Assembly (NCBI GenBank): GCA_023105745.1
Contig: JALGQZ010000014.1
Coordinates: 4,683,888 to 4,747,887 of the forward strand
Direction of reading: 5' to 3'
Source: Austropuccinia psidii
Lineage: Eukaryota; Basidiomycota; Pucciniomycetes; Pucciniales; Sphaerophragmiaceae
Length of the DNA stretch: 64,000 bases
Shown here: piece after piece, positions 1 through 12,643 of the stretch
Numbering within the stretch: the first letter of the stretch is position 1
Layout: each line of letters begins with the position of its first letter
Notes under the pieces: generated by a model
Database searches by the model: none
The model's input: only the letters and a program-made list of their open reading frames with translations
What the model was told of the DNA's origin: nothing
Translations under genes and position numbers: made by a program

Positions 1-3000
1 ACTGCCAACAAAAACTTGTGTAAACATACACAAGATGCACAAACATTCCTGGTTACACCAACCAAAGGAATGGCATATATACATGGAACAGCCACAAAAA
101 TGACTGTATGTATTGACAATGCTCAGCACCCACTGATCATTGACAGTGGAGCACACTGCTCCATAGTGACCAGAAATTATCTGGATAAACACTTCCCAAA
201 CTGGGAAAAAGAACTCTTGCCCACCAGGGCAAAGAACTTTAAGAGTGCATCTGGAAAGATGACCTCTATTGGGACAATTATCAAAGAGATAATTATACCC
301 CACAGAAAAGGTAATATCAGACTCAACCCAGAGTTTGTAGTGCTTGAATATGCCCACATCCAAGGGTTTTTACTGGGGACAGATTACCAGAGGATGTATG
401 GCATAGATATTTACAATAGTAAAAATAGGCATATTACCATTGGTACTAACAAGGAAAAGAAATTTTCTCTTGATATATACCAGATATCTTCTCAGGACCC
501 ACTGGAAGAACTTCTGAAAGAATTCAGAGAGGGACAGTTTAGCACTACCCTCACCAGTAAACAAAAGCTAAGTTTACTGAAGATGCTGAGGAAGAATAGA
601 CCAGCATTTGCCATTGGTGAAGAACCATTAGGCAAGATCAAAGGCCATGATATAGAACTATATCTGGATGTGGAAAGGCCTTATCCACCCATGTTAAGGA
701 GACCTCCTTACCCAGCAAGTCTGGAGACCAGGAAAGAGATTGAGAAACATATCAATGAACTCCTGGACATGGATGTCATTAGGAAGATTGGACATAATGA
801 GATAGTGGAAATTACCACCCCTGTCCTAATCACCTGGCATGATGGCAAGTCTAGATTGTGTGGAGACTTCAGAGCCCTGAATAACTACACAAAAGCAGAC
901 AGGTACCCTATACCAAGGATACCTCATGCCTTGGATAAACTGGCTAAAGCCAAATACATAACCAAGATGGATTGTATGAAAGGCTTCCACCAAAATGGAG
1001 TTAAACCAAACTCCATGAAGTTGCTCAGAATAATATGCCATATGGGCATATATGAGTACACCAGGATGCCATTTGGCATCAAAAATGCACCAGCCCACTT
1101 CCAAAGGATGATGGACACCATATTTCAGGAAGAAATAATGGAAGGCTGGATGGTAGTATATATTGATGATATCATTATATACTCAGAGACATGGGCAGAC
1201 CATGTACATTACATAGACAAAGTGCTAAGTAAATGTACACCCATCAATCTAAAAATTTCACTTAAAAAGTGTAATTTTGGCCAACAAGAGCTACTAGCTC
1301 TAGGACACAAAGTCTCAGGCCTTAGTCTGGCAATTGACCAGAACAAAGTAGCAGCAGTACTGCAAAAGCCAGTACCAAAGAGAATTAAAGAAATGCAATC
1401 TTTCCTTGGGTTTGCTAGCTACTATAGAAACCACATCAAAAACTTTGCCCACATAACTAGTAGCTTATACAAGTTATGCTCAAAGGATGTAGTTTTTGAA
1501 ATAACCAAGGAAAGGAGGGATGCATATGAGAGGATCAAATATGAACTCACAAATGCACCTGTGCTCATCTTGCCTGACTTTGAACTACCATTGAAGTTAT
1601 ACATAGATGCAGCATGCAGCCAAGGCTTAGGAGCAGCCCTTCACCAAAGACAAATTGTAGATGGTGAACCAAGAGAAGGTGTAATATGTTACATCTCCAG
1701 GCAGCTGAAAGATTCAGAAGCCAGGTATGGGGCCACCCAGACAGAATGTCTATGTCTAGTCTGGGCTCTAGAAAAACTCCATTACTATTTGGAGGGTGCA
1801 GTCTTTGAAGTCTACACAGACTGCACAGCCTTGAAGTCTTTACTAAACATGAAGACTACTAATAGACATATGCTGAGATGGCAAATAGCCATCCAGGAGT
1901 ATAGAGGGAACATGACCATCATATACAAGGAAGGCAAAAGCCATACCAATGCAGATGGCCTTAGCAGATGGCCACTGGACAATGTCAAAAGCAATCCAGC
2001 TTATGACCCTGAAGTTGCTGCAAAAATTCCTATCCATTTTATGGAGATCAATAGGAAAAAGAACTTCAGATTCTCTGAATGGGCACCAGAGAGTGGTACC
2101 CTTGACAGTGGAAACACTGATTCAGAAGGGACAGAAACTCCCATACTGGGAATAAGTTCCTCAGCACTGCACAATGAATTTTTCAATGCAGTGCTGAAAT
2201 CTTATGCTAAGCACAAACAGTGTAGCATATTACTCCAACTCCTTCAACAAAAATACAGGAGCCCAGAACTGGAAACCCAGCTGGAGGAACCCTGGTTGAG
2301 AGCCTATAAGGACAATAAATTCTTCCTTATAGATGGCCTGATTTATCACAGAGAAAAGCACACCAGTGCACTCACAGTGATAGACAGAGACCACATCTCT
2401 CTAATCCTGCAGGAATGCCATGACTGCCCCTATATGGGACACATGAGTGAAGACAGGACCAAAGAGAGGGTAGCAAGCACAGCTTGGTGGCCCAAGTGGG
2501 AACAAGAGTTGAGTGAATACATCAACACTTGTGAAAGATGCCAAAAGGCAAATAGAAAACATGGGAAGAAATATGGGTTACTTCAACATATAGAAGAACC
2601 CAAGCACCCATGGGAAACCATTAACATGGACTGGGTCACAGGACTTGTCCCAGGAGGCAAAGAAAACTACAATGCCTGCTTAATCATAGTTGATAGGTTC
2701 AGCAAAAGCATGAGATGTCTACCATGCCATAAAGAGGACACAGCCATGGACACTGCTCTGTTATTTTGGAATAACATCATATCCACCTGTGGAGTCCCCA
2801 AGATCATAATTAGTGACAGGGACCCAAAATTCACATCTGAATTTTGGACCAACTTATATGACATGCTTGGCACCAAACTTGCTTTTTCCACAGCTTACCA
2901 TCCCCAAACAGATGGCCTGGCTGAGAGAATGATCCAAACAATGGAGGACATTCTCAGGAGGTTCTGTGCCTATGGCATGGAATACAAGGACCATGAAGGA

Positions 3001-3747
3001 TACACCCATGATTGGGTTACCCTCTTACCAGCAGTCCAGCTGGCTTATAACACAAGCCAGCACTCTACCACAGGAAAATCACCTGTACTGGTAGAGAAAG
3101 GGTGGAATCCCCTGTTACCTGTGGATCACTTGAAGAAAAATCTTCTGACCATCCACCCCACAGCCAAAGACTTCCATGATATGTGGAAGAAAGCCTGTGA
3201 TACTGCAGCCAAATGCATAGCTGAGGCCAAAGAGTATAACAAGCAGAGGTGGGACAAATCACATATGGAACCTGACTTCAAGGAAGGGGACCAGGTGTTA
3301 GTGTCTACACTGAACTTCAACAATCTCAAAGGACCTAAGAAAATGAGAGACTCATTTGTAGGGCCCTTCACTATCATTAAGTTAATAGGGAAAAATGCAG
3401 TAGAGGTCAAGCTCACTGAGGAGTTTTCTAGGAAACACCCAGTCTTTCCAGTGAGCCTGGTCAAGCCATACTTCCAAACAGAGGAGGAAAAATTCCCCTC
3501 CAGGAAGAAGAACATCACTCCACCAGAAATAGTGGAAGTAGAAGACTCTCCTGGACCTGTGAGTAAAATCATCAGGGCCAGAAAAATCAGACTTAATGGA
3601 AAGGATCAAAGACAATACCTAGTCAGATTCAAAAACCAGACAGCTGATAAAGACAAATGGTTGGCAGAGGATGCCATACCAGATGGGAACCTTCATTTAA
3701 GGAGATTCAGAGCCTCTAGGAGGACTGAACAGTCTCATCAACGATGA
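1..3747 (+). CDS. pol: Gag-Pol polyprotein C-terminal part (PR-RT-RH-IN-chromodomain), copy A, intact
   Basis: The frame is open from base 1 to TGA at 3745-3747 (about 1248 residues). Retropepsin DSG is at about nt 142-150. The RT has its catalytic YIDD near nt 1160-1170. RNase H starts near nt 1600 (LYIDA). The integrase HHCC finger lies near 2412-2540. Its catalytic triad is D at 2629, D at 2815 and E at 2923, with exactly 35 residues between the last two. A C-terminal chromodomain-like segment follows at about 3530-3735, the hallmark of chromoviruses, where it targets integration to modified chromatin. I see no stop or frameshift and no obvious loss of a catalytic residue, unlike copies B, C, D and E. 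This makes A the best candidate for a recently active source of pol. N-terminal gag is not in view. Confidence 0.93.
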   Translation, partial: TANKNLCKHTQDAQTFLVTPTKGMAYIHGTATKMTVCIDNAQHPLIIDSGAHCSIVTRNYLDKHFPNWEKELLPTRAKNFKSASGKMTSIGTIIKEIIIPHRKGNIRLNPEFVVLEYAHIQGFLLGTDYQRMYGIDIYNSKNRHITIGTNKEKKFSLDIYQISSQDPLEELLKEFREGQFSTTLTSKQKLSLLKMLRKNRPAFAIGEEPLGKIKGHDIELYLDVERPYPPMLRRPPYPASLETRKEIEKHINELLDMDVIRKIGHNEIVEITTPVLITWHDGKSRLCGDFRALNNYTKADRYPIPRIPHALDKLAKAKYITKMDCMKGFHQNGVKPNSMKLLRIICHMGIYEYTRMPFGIKNAPAHFQRMMDTIFQEEIMEGWMVVYIDDIIIYSETWADHVHYIDKVLSKCTPINLKISLKKCNFGQQELLALGHKVSGLSLAIDQNKVAAVLQKPVPKRIKEMQSFLGFASYYRNHIKNFAHITSSLYKLCSKDVVFEITKERRDAYERIKYELTNAPVLILPDFELPLKLYIDAACSQGLGAALHQRQIVDGEPREGVICYISRQLKDSEARYGATQTECLCLVWALEKLHYYLEGAVFEVYTDCTALKSLLNMKTTNRHMLRWQIAIQEYRGNMTIIYKEGKSHTNADGLSRWPLDNVKSNPAYDPEVAAKIPIHFMEINRKKNFRFSEWAPESGTLDSGNTDSEGTETPILGISSSALHNEFFNAVLKSYAKHKQCSILLQLLQQKYRSPELETQLEEPWLRAYKDNKFFLIDGLIYHREKHTSALTVIDRDHISLILQECHDCPYMGHMSEDRTKERVASTAWWPKWEQELSEYINTCERCQKANRKHGKKYGLLQHIEEPKHPWETINMDWVTGLVPGGKENYNACLIIVDRFSKSMRCLPCHKEDTAMDTALLFWNNIISTCGVPKIIISDRDPKFTSEFWTNLYDMLGTKLAFSTAYHPQTDGLAERMIQTMEDILRRFCAYGMEYKDHEGYTHDWVTLLPAVQLAYNTSQHSTTGKSPVLVEKGWNPLLPVDHLKKNLLTIHPTAKDFHDMWKKACDTAAKCIAEAKEYNKQRWDKSHMEPDFKEGDQVLVSTLNFNNLKGPKKMRDSFVGPFTIIKLIGKNAVEVKLTEEFSRKHPVFPVSLVKPYFQTEEEKFPSRKKNITPPEIVEVEDSPGPVSKIIRARKIRLNGKDQRQYLVRFKNQTADKDKWLAEDAIPDGNLHLRRFRASRRTEQSHQR

Positions 3748-3756
3748 GCCTTTTTT

Positions 3757-3768
3757 AGAGGGAGGGTA
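3757..3768 (+). promoter_or_regulatory. Polypurine tract of copy A
   Basis: A purine run AGAGGGAGGGTA directly abuts the TG of the 3' LTR. It is the expected primer site for plus-strand DNA synthesis. The same run precedes the 3' LTR of B exactly, and that of D with a single change. Confidence 0.8.
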
Positions 3769-5198
3769 TGTCAGCCTGTGACTCAAAACCAGAGCACAAG
3801 CATGACAGCCAATATACCATAAATCAATGGTATAGCCAAGATACCACCAAAACATGGAACTGAGCCAAATTAGCTCAAAAGGTATCAAAAGAAAGAGGAA
3901 ACTCACCTCTTTCTGAAAATACAAGTCCCATCACCATAGGACAAGAAATAACAAAGTTATTCCTGCTCAAAGTCATTGCTGAGCATAAACCTTAATTTTC
4001 ACCTCTCATCTAAAATCTAGAAGGAGAGGCTTAACCCCATCAAATGGGTATTCAAAATGAAGCTCTAAGCCAGGGCTATCCAATGGTACCAGCCAAACTG
4101 AGCTAGCACCAGTATTACTTGAGTTATGGTCAAATTCAGACCAAATAAGGGTGAACAAAACATTCACCTCTCATCTAACTTTTACAGTTTTAGTGTGAGA
4201 TACTTAAAGTGGGGTCTTTTTGGAAAGAGCACAATCAGGGCTATCTGATGGTGTCATCCATTTCCCCATAACTCAACTACAACAGAAGTTATTGACCAAA
4301 CAAGCTTAATACAGCTTTTTGCCCAAACCACGCCAATGTACAAAATACTTGTACATGGGATAACTTTGTCATATTTAATGATAACCATGTCAAGTTGGGT
4401 ACCATTGTGTAGAGCTCATATAGAGCTATTCAATGAACCAACTTTGAGCTTGATATCTCAAAAACTGACAGAGTTATGACCATTTTAAGGTCAAAATCCC
4501 ACCAGCTGTCATATACAGCCTTACCATGGGATAACACCCCATAATCATGAATATGAGGTGTCAACAGACGAAGAAGCATGTTTTTACTTCAATACCTCAT
4601 ATGTCAGTCAATACTGGGGTCCCATACAGTTTCTGTACAGCATTCTACGCGTCATACACGTCAGAATCAGGCTGTGAGGTCCCCAGATGAAAATTTTCAC
4701 CCTGTATTGGTGAAAACCGCCCAGATGTGGTTTCAAAACCACATCTGAGCCCAATACAGTGTATACAGGTTGTTTGCAAACCACAAGCCTGTCATGGGGA
4801 GTGAAAAATCTTCACTCCCTCTACGTGAAAAGGTTTAATCACCTTTTCACCTCAATTTCAGGATAAAAGGAGGGCTTTTCACAGCCAAAAACCTTTCCTC
4901 ATCCTGCTCTTGAATACCCTACGTAGTAAACTGTCAAAAACAGTTTTACTCTTGGGTAATAATCATGTATTATTATAATCTTAATAATTGTAGTCTTTAT
5001 TATTGTAACCCAACAGGTAAAGCTGCACCCAGGGCTTTCAACAGCGCTCACCACCACTATATCCACTATAGTAAAGCCCTTTAATTATTAAATTAGAACC
5101 ATCTTCAACTCTTATAAAACCTTTTTTACACCGTGTCACAGTCATAGTTAAAAGTTGTAAATACACTTTATTACTCTTATCATAGACTCAACCTGACA
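3769..5198 (+). repeat. 3' LTR of copy A (1430 bp)
   Basis: It starts TGTCAGCCTGTGACTC and ends CCTGACA. It has the same length as, and is highly similar to, the LTRs of B (12964-14393 and 21190-22619), and it matches the LTRs of D and E in reverse orientation. It contains two hairpin-forming blocks described under B. Short ORFs inside it are not conserved in all copies, so I treat it as non-coding. Confidence 0.93.
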
Positions 5199-5942
5199 AC
5201 CACTCTATCTTTGAATAATAATAACTTGGCTTGAGGTTCAAGAGAATAATCTGGAACTTACTCAACTCTTGCTAGTTGCTTGAGTATTTATTCATAATCA
5301 TTGTCTTACCATCCTTCTTTTTGAATCTTTTCAACTAAATCTGAGAATATTTCCACTTTGATTAAGAATAATCCTGACTCTTGAATTCCATCTTGCTTGA
5401 TTACTTGATGAAAATTATGAGGATTCTTACTGATGAAGTCCACCCCCCTCTCTGGGTACACGTTGTCCCAACGTGACAAGGCATCTGGTAAAGTATCCAG
5501 ACTGCCAGGGCGGTAAGTAATAGTGAAATGAAACTCAGAAAGAAATTCAGCCCAATGGGCCTGACTACAAGTAAGGACTTGAGAAGACATGAAATACTGA
5601 AGGGAAGAGTGGCCTGTCAAGACCTCAAAGGAATTTGAAAGAGAAAGAAGGAATGCTCTCCAGCGCTTGAGAGCCCAAACTATTCCAAGGAGCTCCTTGC
5701 CATGAATTTCATAGTTTAGCTCAGCTGGAAGAAGCTTTCAACTATCAAATGCAATAGAATGCTTTCCTGAGTCATTCACCTGACTCAGTACAGCACCCAA
5801 AGCATACTCAGAAGCATCAGTCTCCACTATAGCTGGTAGAGAAGGATTGAAATGAGCAATGATAGGTGCAGTGGTGAATGCTTCTTTGAGTATTTGAAAC
5901 TGGCTAAGAGCATCCTCATTGAAGATATAGGGAGAGCCTCTT
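5199..5942 (-). pseudogene. Element G: RT connection and RNase H domain
   Basis: The minus-strand translation carries the RNase H start (ETDAS near 5820), then an AELNYEIHGKELL block (with a stop just before it near 5740), then TGHSSLQYF and the terminal LPDALSRWD motif near 5480. At least one in-frame stop and frame changes interrupt it. The 104-residue stretch 5306-5620 is the longest open piece. Integrase should follow but is absent, because copy A lies at the boundary at 5198/5199. Confidence 0.8.
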
Positions 5943-6645
5943 TTAAGAAGGGAAGTGAGAGAAGTGATTTTTTATGAAACAACGATTAAAGTTGGAAAAG
6001 ACAAGAAAGGATTGAAGAGCCTTGATGTTTCTGGGCTGAGGCCAATTGAGGATTTGCTGATTCTTTGAAGAATCCATCTTGAGGCCTTCACTTGAAACAA
6101 CATAGCCCAAGTATTCCACACTTGAAACATGGAATACACACTTGGAGGCTTTAGAAAACAAATTATTCTCTCTCAGCCTTTGGAGGACAGAGGTCACATG
6201 TTTGACATGTTCTTCCTCAGAACTGGAGAAAACCATAATATCATCTAGATAAACCACAACAAACACATCCAAATATTCTGCAAATATATCATTCACTAAA
6301 TTCTGGGAAGAAGCTGGAGGATTGGTCAAACCAAATGGCATTACCAAATACTCATAACTACCATACTTGGTTCTAAAAGCAATTAAGTGCTCATCACCCT
6401 CTTTGATTCTCAGAAGTTTATATGCACCAGGAAGGTCTATCTTGGAGAAGATAGTGGAACCGTTGAATACAGTAAGGATCTGGTTCATAGGAGAGACAGG
6501 ATACCTGTTCTTCCTAGTGACAGCATTGAGTTTGTGGTAGTCAACACACAAACAAAGACCTCCATCCTTTTTCTTGACAAAAAGGACAGCTGCCCCTGTT
6601 GAAGAGGAGCTAGGTCTTATGAAACCTTTCTCTACATTCTATGAG
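5943..6645 (-). pseudogene. Element G: reverse transcriptase
   Basis: A 202-residue open stretch at 6551-5943 contains CVDYHKLN, the FSKIDL block with the first catalytic Asp, VMPFGL, and the VVYLDD catalytic motif. These are standard Ty3/Gypsy RT blocks. The usual Tyr after LGF is replaced in a diverged FLVFSNFNR segment, and PASSQ replaces the more usual PATFQ. The frame stops at 5943 where the RNase H region should continue, so the gene is broken. Confidence 0.88.
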
Positions 6646-6647
6646 AT

Positions 6648-7526
6648 TTAGGCCCTCAGTGTTTCTGACTCTTGGTTTGATAATGAGTAGATAACACCAA
6701 TTGGAGGTAGAAGACCCTCCAATTTGATATGATGATCACAGGCGCAGTGTGGACAAAGTTTCTCTGTTTTCACCTTGTAGAATACATCCAAATATTGGTG
6801 ATAAGCATGAGGGACTACCTTAAACACAGTTTCAATCTCTTCGGGCTCTTCCTCCTCATCCCACTGCTCCTCCAGGGAGGCATGAAAAGATAAAGGAGGA
6901 AGGTCCATATCCCCTTGAAAGAGATGAAGCAAAGATATAGCAACATCTTCTCCAACATCTTTTATCTCTTTGAAGACTTCATCTCTTAATGGAAGTAAAA
7001 ACTGAGGAGGAATGATGGAGGGGATATGGAAAGAAGAAGGAATGGATGGTGTCTTAAGTTCACCAACCAGAGAAACACTGTTGACAGCAGTGGCAAAGTC
7101 ATTACTAGGAGAAGGAAGAATTCCACTAGAATCTTTATGACTAGAATCATTGGTGATCAATCCATTTTTCCAATCAATAATGGGATTGAAATGGTAAAGG
7201 AAATCATAGCCCAATATCAGGTCTTCTCCTGTGGGTGAATCTATGATAAAAAAGTACCATTCAAAGCTTGGGAAGGAAGGCAAGTCAACTACCCACTTGG
7301 TATAATGGGTGATGAACAAGGAAGGGGATTTATTTGAATCCAGAATGAAAAGAGGAATATTTTCAGGGAGCTCTGACAGAGTCAATGAGTACTTGAGAAC
7401 AAAATTCTTTGCAATAAAAGAGTTTGTAGAACCAGAATCAATGAGAATACTATAGAAAATATCATAGACAGAAGGAAAAATAAGAAAATTTAAAGATTTC
7501 TTGACACTAGTATTCAGATTGCACAA
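6648..7526 (-). pseudogene. Element G: retropepsin and N-terminal RT linker
   Basis: A 292-residue open stretch. The aspartic protease active site is DSGST near nt 7440-7425, followed by a flap-like region and LILGYDFL (the usual ILG.DF motif). The C-terminal part reaches the pre-RT block with HHIKLEG, where Gypsy elements usually have DH.I.L. A frame break separates it from the RT at about 6645. It is non-functional as read because gag and RT are in other frames. Confidence 0.85.
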
Positions 7527-7579
7527 TTGTGCTCTTTAAGGAAATAAGTGAGAACCATTGAACACATCATGATCCCCAC

Positions 7580-8940
7580 TCAGGATTTTCCCTGCGTGCT
7601 AGGGAAGCCTCCTGATGACCCAGGCTTGTTCTGAGGTCTCTTGAAGAATTTATCAATTGGGTGCTTTCCACCACAATAAGTAGACAACCCCTCTTTTATC
7701 CTCCTCTCCTTTTCAGAACCAATTAATTTATTGTCCTTATTGAGGAGAGCAGCATGGGGCTTGTCCTTTGAAGATTGAAATTGCTTGCCCTTCTTATTCT
7801 TCTTTTGGTGAGGCCTCTTTGAAGATGAGTTCTGAGGAGGCCTAGCTTGATTGGACCCAGTAGCAGGAGGCTTCTTCTCTTGATTTCCAACCTTTTCTTT
7901 TTGCCTCTCATGATATCTTGTGTCTAATTCTAAAGTGACATCCATAAGTTCTTGAAGTGTGTCAAAGGTTCCAGGGTGAGAAGCCAACTGATCCAATAAT
8001 CTCGATCCCAATCCTCTTCTGTAAGCATGGATATAAGCTCTTTCCCCCCCAATCTCCAATTTTTGACATTAAGCTTCTGAAATCAGCAATGTACAAGAAT
8101 ACATGACCACTTTCCTTCATCCTGAAACTATCCACCTCCTGTTCAGCCTTTCTGACTTCATTGGGGTCACCAAACAGAGTGAATAATTGAGTTTCAAATG
8201 ACTGCCACTTATTGATGAGGTAGGAAGGATCTTCATTGGAAATATTTGAGAGATAGGGTTTAATCCACTATCCAGCTCTACCAGTGAGAAAAGAAGTTGA
8301 GTAAAGAACTTTCTTCCTTCCAGAGAAGAAATTTGCTGGGTCATTGTGGAAGATTAATTGACAGGATTGGAGAAAATCCTCTCAATTTATGAGTTTGAGT
8401 ACCATCAAAAGAATTGGGTGCCTTCATGGATGGAGTCTTGAAAGCAGGGGCTTTGGAATTGTCCCTGGGGGTAACTTCTTGAGTGAGTTGCCCCATGAAT
8501 TGAGTCATTTGCTCCATCATCTTGAGGAGACTTGGTTTGGTCTAAGAGACAAGAGGTTGATTAGAAAGGTCTAGATTAGAACCCTGAGGCACCTCTGGAG
8601 CATTTCCCAAAGCATCTGCCACTTGAGTCTCCCCAGAATCTTCCTCTTCCACAGACTCTTCCCCCTCTTCATCTTCAGCTTCCCCTAGCCTTGCTCTTGC
8701 ACCTTCAGACATGCCAGGGTAGCCACCCAAGAGTCCAGAGAAAGATATTGACCTTCTGGATTTTATTCCCCCTCTTCTTGAGGGTGATGCTCCTTCCATT
8801 GGTGGTCCTCTGTCCAATTTTGCACTCAGTTTATGAACTGATGGTGTGCAGTCAAGAGGAACCCTTGCTGTAGGAGTGAGAACAGCTGTATTTCTTTGAG
8901 ATCTAGTGTCCTTGGCTGGAGGGCTATTCTGAACTGGCAT
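7580..8940 (-). pseudogene. Element G: gag with degraded zinc knuckle
   Basis: Three pieces in different frames (8940-8542, 8344-8117, 8059-7580) make up gag. The first is acidic and low-complexity (EDEEGEESVEEEDSGE). The last has the gag C-terminal layout of a basic linker followed by a knuckle-like segment, YCGGKHPIDKF, in which expected Cys positions are lost. The start at 8940 is the first ATG after the leader. Frameshifts near 8540-8345 and 8117-8060 make it a pseudogene. Confidence 0.75.
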
Positions 8941-9681
8941 TATGAAGAATTAGAATAATAAATTGATAGTATTAAAAACAGAAATCAAAGCTTGGCCAAA
9001 TCAGTCACAATAAAAATCTTGATGAATCTTGAGGAACCAATCAACAGTCTTGAGGTGAAATCAAATTCAATCATCAATTAATCAATCAATTCAATTCAAC
9101 CAATATCAACAATTAATTTGAATTCAAATATCCATAATCTTGAGGAAGTCAATAATCAAGCAATAAGCATCTTCATTATGAAAATCAGCGTCTTGAGGAA
9201 TCAATCAGTCATATCAATATCATCAGGAATCAGTTCAATGTCTTGATGAGTCAAAATCAATCAATAATCAAAATCAATTGTTAAGGATCAATCAAATATC
9301 TTGAGAATTCAGAGTCAATCAGTCCAATCCAAATAAAATCCTGAATTGCTGAGTCAATAACCCAAATCAATCCCAATAAATAATCCAATCAATCAACCAA
9401 TCAATCAACCAATCAATAACCCCTGATAAAACCTGAATATAAAGACAAAGAAGTTTGAATTGAAATATAAAAAATGAAATGAAATGAGATGGTTAGCAAT
9501 TATCAAAGAAAATAGGAAGAATCCATTTATATATGAATGAAATGAATGAGATGAAAATTGATGAGAGAAAAAATCATAATCATTAAAGAATCATAAAGTC
9601 ATAAAAATCATAATTGATGAATGAGAGAAATAAATTTAAAAGAATGAATAGAAAGAATCAAATATGAGTTAATTAATTTAA
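8941..9681 (-). repeat. Element G leader with degenerate TCTTGAGGAATCAATCA-type repeats
   Basis: There is no ORF. From about 9010 to 9430 the plus strand repeats variants of CTTGAGGAATCAATCA and runs of AATC. The rest is rich in ATGA and GAAT words. It lies between gag and the 5' LTR, so it is the untranslated leader of the element. Short, similar CTTCAAGA words occur in the leader-like stretch near 60300-61070. Confidence 0.6.
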
Positions 9682-10456
9682 TGTCACAGGGGCTCTTCTA
9701 AGTGAAGAGGGCCTGGCACTCATTAAATGGGGACTCCCTTATGGAGGGCTCAAGGATATGATAAAGAGGAATACAATTAAGAGTTTTAAGAGATGAATGA
9801 CTAATAGAAGAAATATAAGAAAAGCAGAAACAAAAGAATAAGAGTAAGAAATAGAAGAGCCAACCACAAACAAGTCCAAGTCCACTGTTTCAACCTGTCA
9901 GAATGCAAAGAGAAGGGTTAATAAGGATATGGCTACCCAACTCATGCTGTACAGGCGAAGAAAGAAAATGAAAAGACTAACTTAATATTAAATAAATATA
10001 ATACCCAAAGTAATGATAAGAACATTCATAAAATAATAAATAAACTGAATTAATTAACTGGGGAAAAGTCCCCAGGGGCGAGAAAGAGGGGCTGGTATAT
10101 GTGAGAATCACCAGCCCTGATCCAGAGAGAGAATTTTCATGAGAGGATTGGATGATTGAATTGAGTCTGGCCAATACAGGTCCTGTACAGCTGTACAGGG
10201 CCTGTACAAGAGGAGTGGTAGTATTGAGTGATCATGCAGTTTGGAAATGGTGTATCCAAACTGTATTGGGTAATTCCAACCTGTACAAGTATGGGAAGGC
10301 TGTATTGATGAACCAGACTGTATGCATGTTTCAGCAAGGAAGATTTCTGGAACTGAATGCTGACACATATAGTGGATCTGCTGATTTGAGGTGTTTGAGT
10401 GGGTGTATTAATGAATACCCTTACCCCTGGTGAGTGGTTGTTACAATTTTGTAACA
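9682..10456 (-). repeat. 5' LTR of element G (about 775 bp)
   Basis: Plus-strand ends are TGTCACAGGGG and TTGTAACA, so on the sense strand it runs TGTTAC...GTGACA. Its inner part (AGGGGCTCTT, and CCCCAGTTAA read on the minus strand) matches the plus-strand LTR ending at 60271, which supports the assignment. The outer boundary could be shifted by a few bases because TTACA occurs twice. Directly beyond it lies Copia RT sequence. Confidence 0.7.
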
Positions 10457-10722
10457 ACTATAATCCCAAATTGATAGTCAAATCCTGCCACTGTTGAAGA
10501 TGGAATCAATTGTTTTGATCATTGAAAGATGGTGGGATTACTTAATTACTTATCAACCTGTACTTGACCAGATGTAGCATTTATAACTTGAGCCCTATCT
10601 CATTTCCTGAAGAAACCAACAGAAGAACATGTGATGGTGTTCAAGAGGATATTAAAATACTTGGAAGGTACCAAAAAAGACGTCTTGGTACTTAGGGGAA
10701 AATACTTGGATGATACAATAGT
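10457..10722 (+). pseudogene. Ty1/Copia element H, part 1: C-terminal reverse transcriptase
   Basis: The plus-strand frame reads NYLSTCT-stop-PDVAF and then ALSHFLKKPTEEH and ILKYLEGT. These are the Copia blocks YL...TRPDI and P...H..A.KRILRYLKGT. A TGA replaces the Arg codon (CGA) of TRPD, and other stops occur, so it is dead. It is cut at LDDTIV by a solo LTR. The same frame resumes at 12644 with GFCDLYWG, proving that the two parts were contiguous. Confidence 0.85.
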
Positions 10723-12643
10723 TGGAAGCATTGAGGTATATTTTACATCCCCAAATTAGCCACAATTATCTTGAAAATAAATTCTGAACTATGCATAACC
10801 CATAAGTCATGCATATATTCAAAATTCATCATTTTTGACTTCAGAAAAGATGAATAACTTTTTATTGAGTAAGTAAAGCCATGGATTTAAGGCCAGATTT
10901 GGATTCTACACAAACATTCACCTAGGGTCACTCCATAGAGTGAATAAGCTCAAATCAACTCTTTGAGGTGGTAATATGGAAAATATTTGAATACCACATC
11001 ATCAATACCACATAAAAGATCCGTGAAAAGTTTTGTTTTTCTCTATTTCATGCCAAAATAATGGGAATGTTAGAAATCCCATGTTACGTACACACTAAGA
11101 ATAGTGTTATGAATGTTTTGAGTACTTGAAACTATGGTATTCTTAGATTCACTTTTGGTACTTACATAGTGGATATCTCACTTTAAGCTTAAAATTCTAT
11201 TTTGACATAAAAAATAGGCAAGGGGGACAAAAGACATCAAAGAAAGCCAGGGTACCCAACTTCTGAGGCCTCTGAGGTGTGGACAGCTCCAAAGCTTGGA
11301 TCCATGGCTGATCTTGGCCCAATTAGTAAACTAAAACTTTTTGGGAACTTGGTTACCATGTTACACCTACAGTAAATTATAAGAAAATAGCAAATAACCT
11401 GCTATTTTGACGTGCCAAGGAGGTAAAGAACAACTTAGACTCCTGTAACCATGTCAATTCTTAATGAATTACCATGGATAAACCCCAAAAGAGAAATAAA
11501 ACCCTTTTTGGACTATTATTCATTGATTTACCTCATACCACCCAGCTATATACTGCTATTTGCAACTCTACATAGAATTGAGGTAGAAACCTCAAAAATT
11601 CATTAAAAATACAATTCTTAATGATTCTTCCTGAAATTTTCAGGACCAATTAAGAACTGTTTAATTCATATTAAAACCAAAAAGAATTATACTTCTATAT
11701 GTAAAATTGAAAGTTTTACTTACAGTCCATTTTTGATGATTCCACATGAAACACAGAATCTTCAAAATTTTACAGAGAATAAATTCTGTGATTAAATTTC
11801 CAAAAACATTGATAACTTTAAGAAATAAATCATTATCTTAGAATAAAAGAAGATTTACAGTTTTTACTCCTTTTATTCTTAACCATAAATGGGTTGGTAG
11901 TCACATAAAAGTCTCAATTAAGTAATTATGATAATCTTATGTGACAACAAATGATGCAATCAATAATCCAAAACGTTTTATTGTTTTCTCACTCACTGGC
12001 TTTTCATTTTTCTCTATTGCACACCTCTGTGAGATTTCTTAGACTTAAAAGAGGCCTCCTCTTGCTGTTTTTTCCACATCATCACATTATTATATTATAC
12101 CTTTATTACCAAACAAGTAAGTATTAGTTAAAACTATTTCTTAAGTGTTTTATTCTTTCAGAAATCAATCAGAAAGACGTGAAATAATGGAAATAAGCTA
12201 TAATTTGCTGTAATACTGTTATAAATCAATTTTGATCCATTAAATCCACAATTCCATGTCAAATTTCTCTACTATTATGATCTAAAAGTTTCATTGGATT
12301 AATAGTGAGTAATATATCTCAATTCTTAAAGTTTCTCTCTAGTAATAGTTTTCTTCAAGAATTATCTTCATAATTATTCTTGTAAAAGATAATTATATAT
12401 TCAAATAATTTTATTATTTTAATAAAAGAAGTTTTTATTATTACATTCTTCTTGTAATTGATTCTTGTAGACAATTACTGCTTACTTTTATATTCACTAG
12501 AGGTGTATAACACGTAAAAGACATAATTCTTTAATTATTTAATTGAGTTTATAATCATTTTTTATTATTATATATCATAAGAACAGTAATAGTGCTGTTG
12601 ATTAATAGTAATATTATCAACAGTTTCATAGACACATCTTACA
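10723..12643 (+). mobile_element. Family 2 solo LTR (1921 bp) with 5-bp target duplication ATAGT
   Basis: It begins TGGAAGCATTGAGGTATA and ends TTTCATAGACACATCTTACA. Both ends align with those of the LTR of element C read on its sense strand. An internal block at about 11220-11290 matches the reverse complement of C's CCTTTGTCCCACC...GGGTACCCC region. The bases ATAGT flank both sides (10718-10722 and 12644-12648). No internal region remains, so this is a solo LTR left by LTR-LTR recombination. There is no coding content. Confidence 0.85.

Larger units (their letters stand above)
1..5198 (+). mobile_element. Ty3/Gypsy chromovirus, family 1, copy A (5' part outside window)
   Basis: The window opens inside the gag-pol reading frame. 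It continues through protease, reverse transcriptase, RNase H, integrase and chromodomain to a polypurine tract and a 1430-bp 3' LTR. The 5' LTR and most of gag lie upstream of base 1. Downstream of the LTR the sequence resumes as a minus-strand Gypsy pol of another family (G), broken between RNase H and integrase. A therefore appears to be a young insertion into G. The left target-site copy is off-window, so the duplication cannot be checked here. Confidence 0.95.
5199..10456 (-). mobile_element. Ty3/Gypsy element G (family 3), truncated by A
   Basis: Reading on the minus strand: 5' LTR (10456-9682), repeat-rich leader (9681-8941), gag (8940-7580), protease, RT and RNase H (7526-5199). Integrase and the 3' LTR are missing because the sequence runs into the end of A. 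The RT has YLDD and groups by eye with common Gypsy elements, distinct from families 1 and 2. Several stops and frameshifts break gag and pol. On its outer side the LTR abuts Copia RT sequence, so G itself inserted into Copia element H. Confidence 0.85.

Noticed and set aside
826..3615. Antisense ORFs opposite A pol (for example 3572-3126)
   Set aside because: They recur opposite B and D as shadows of the conserved pol codons and have no protein-like features.
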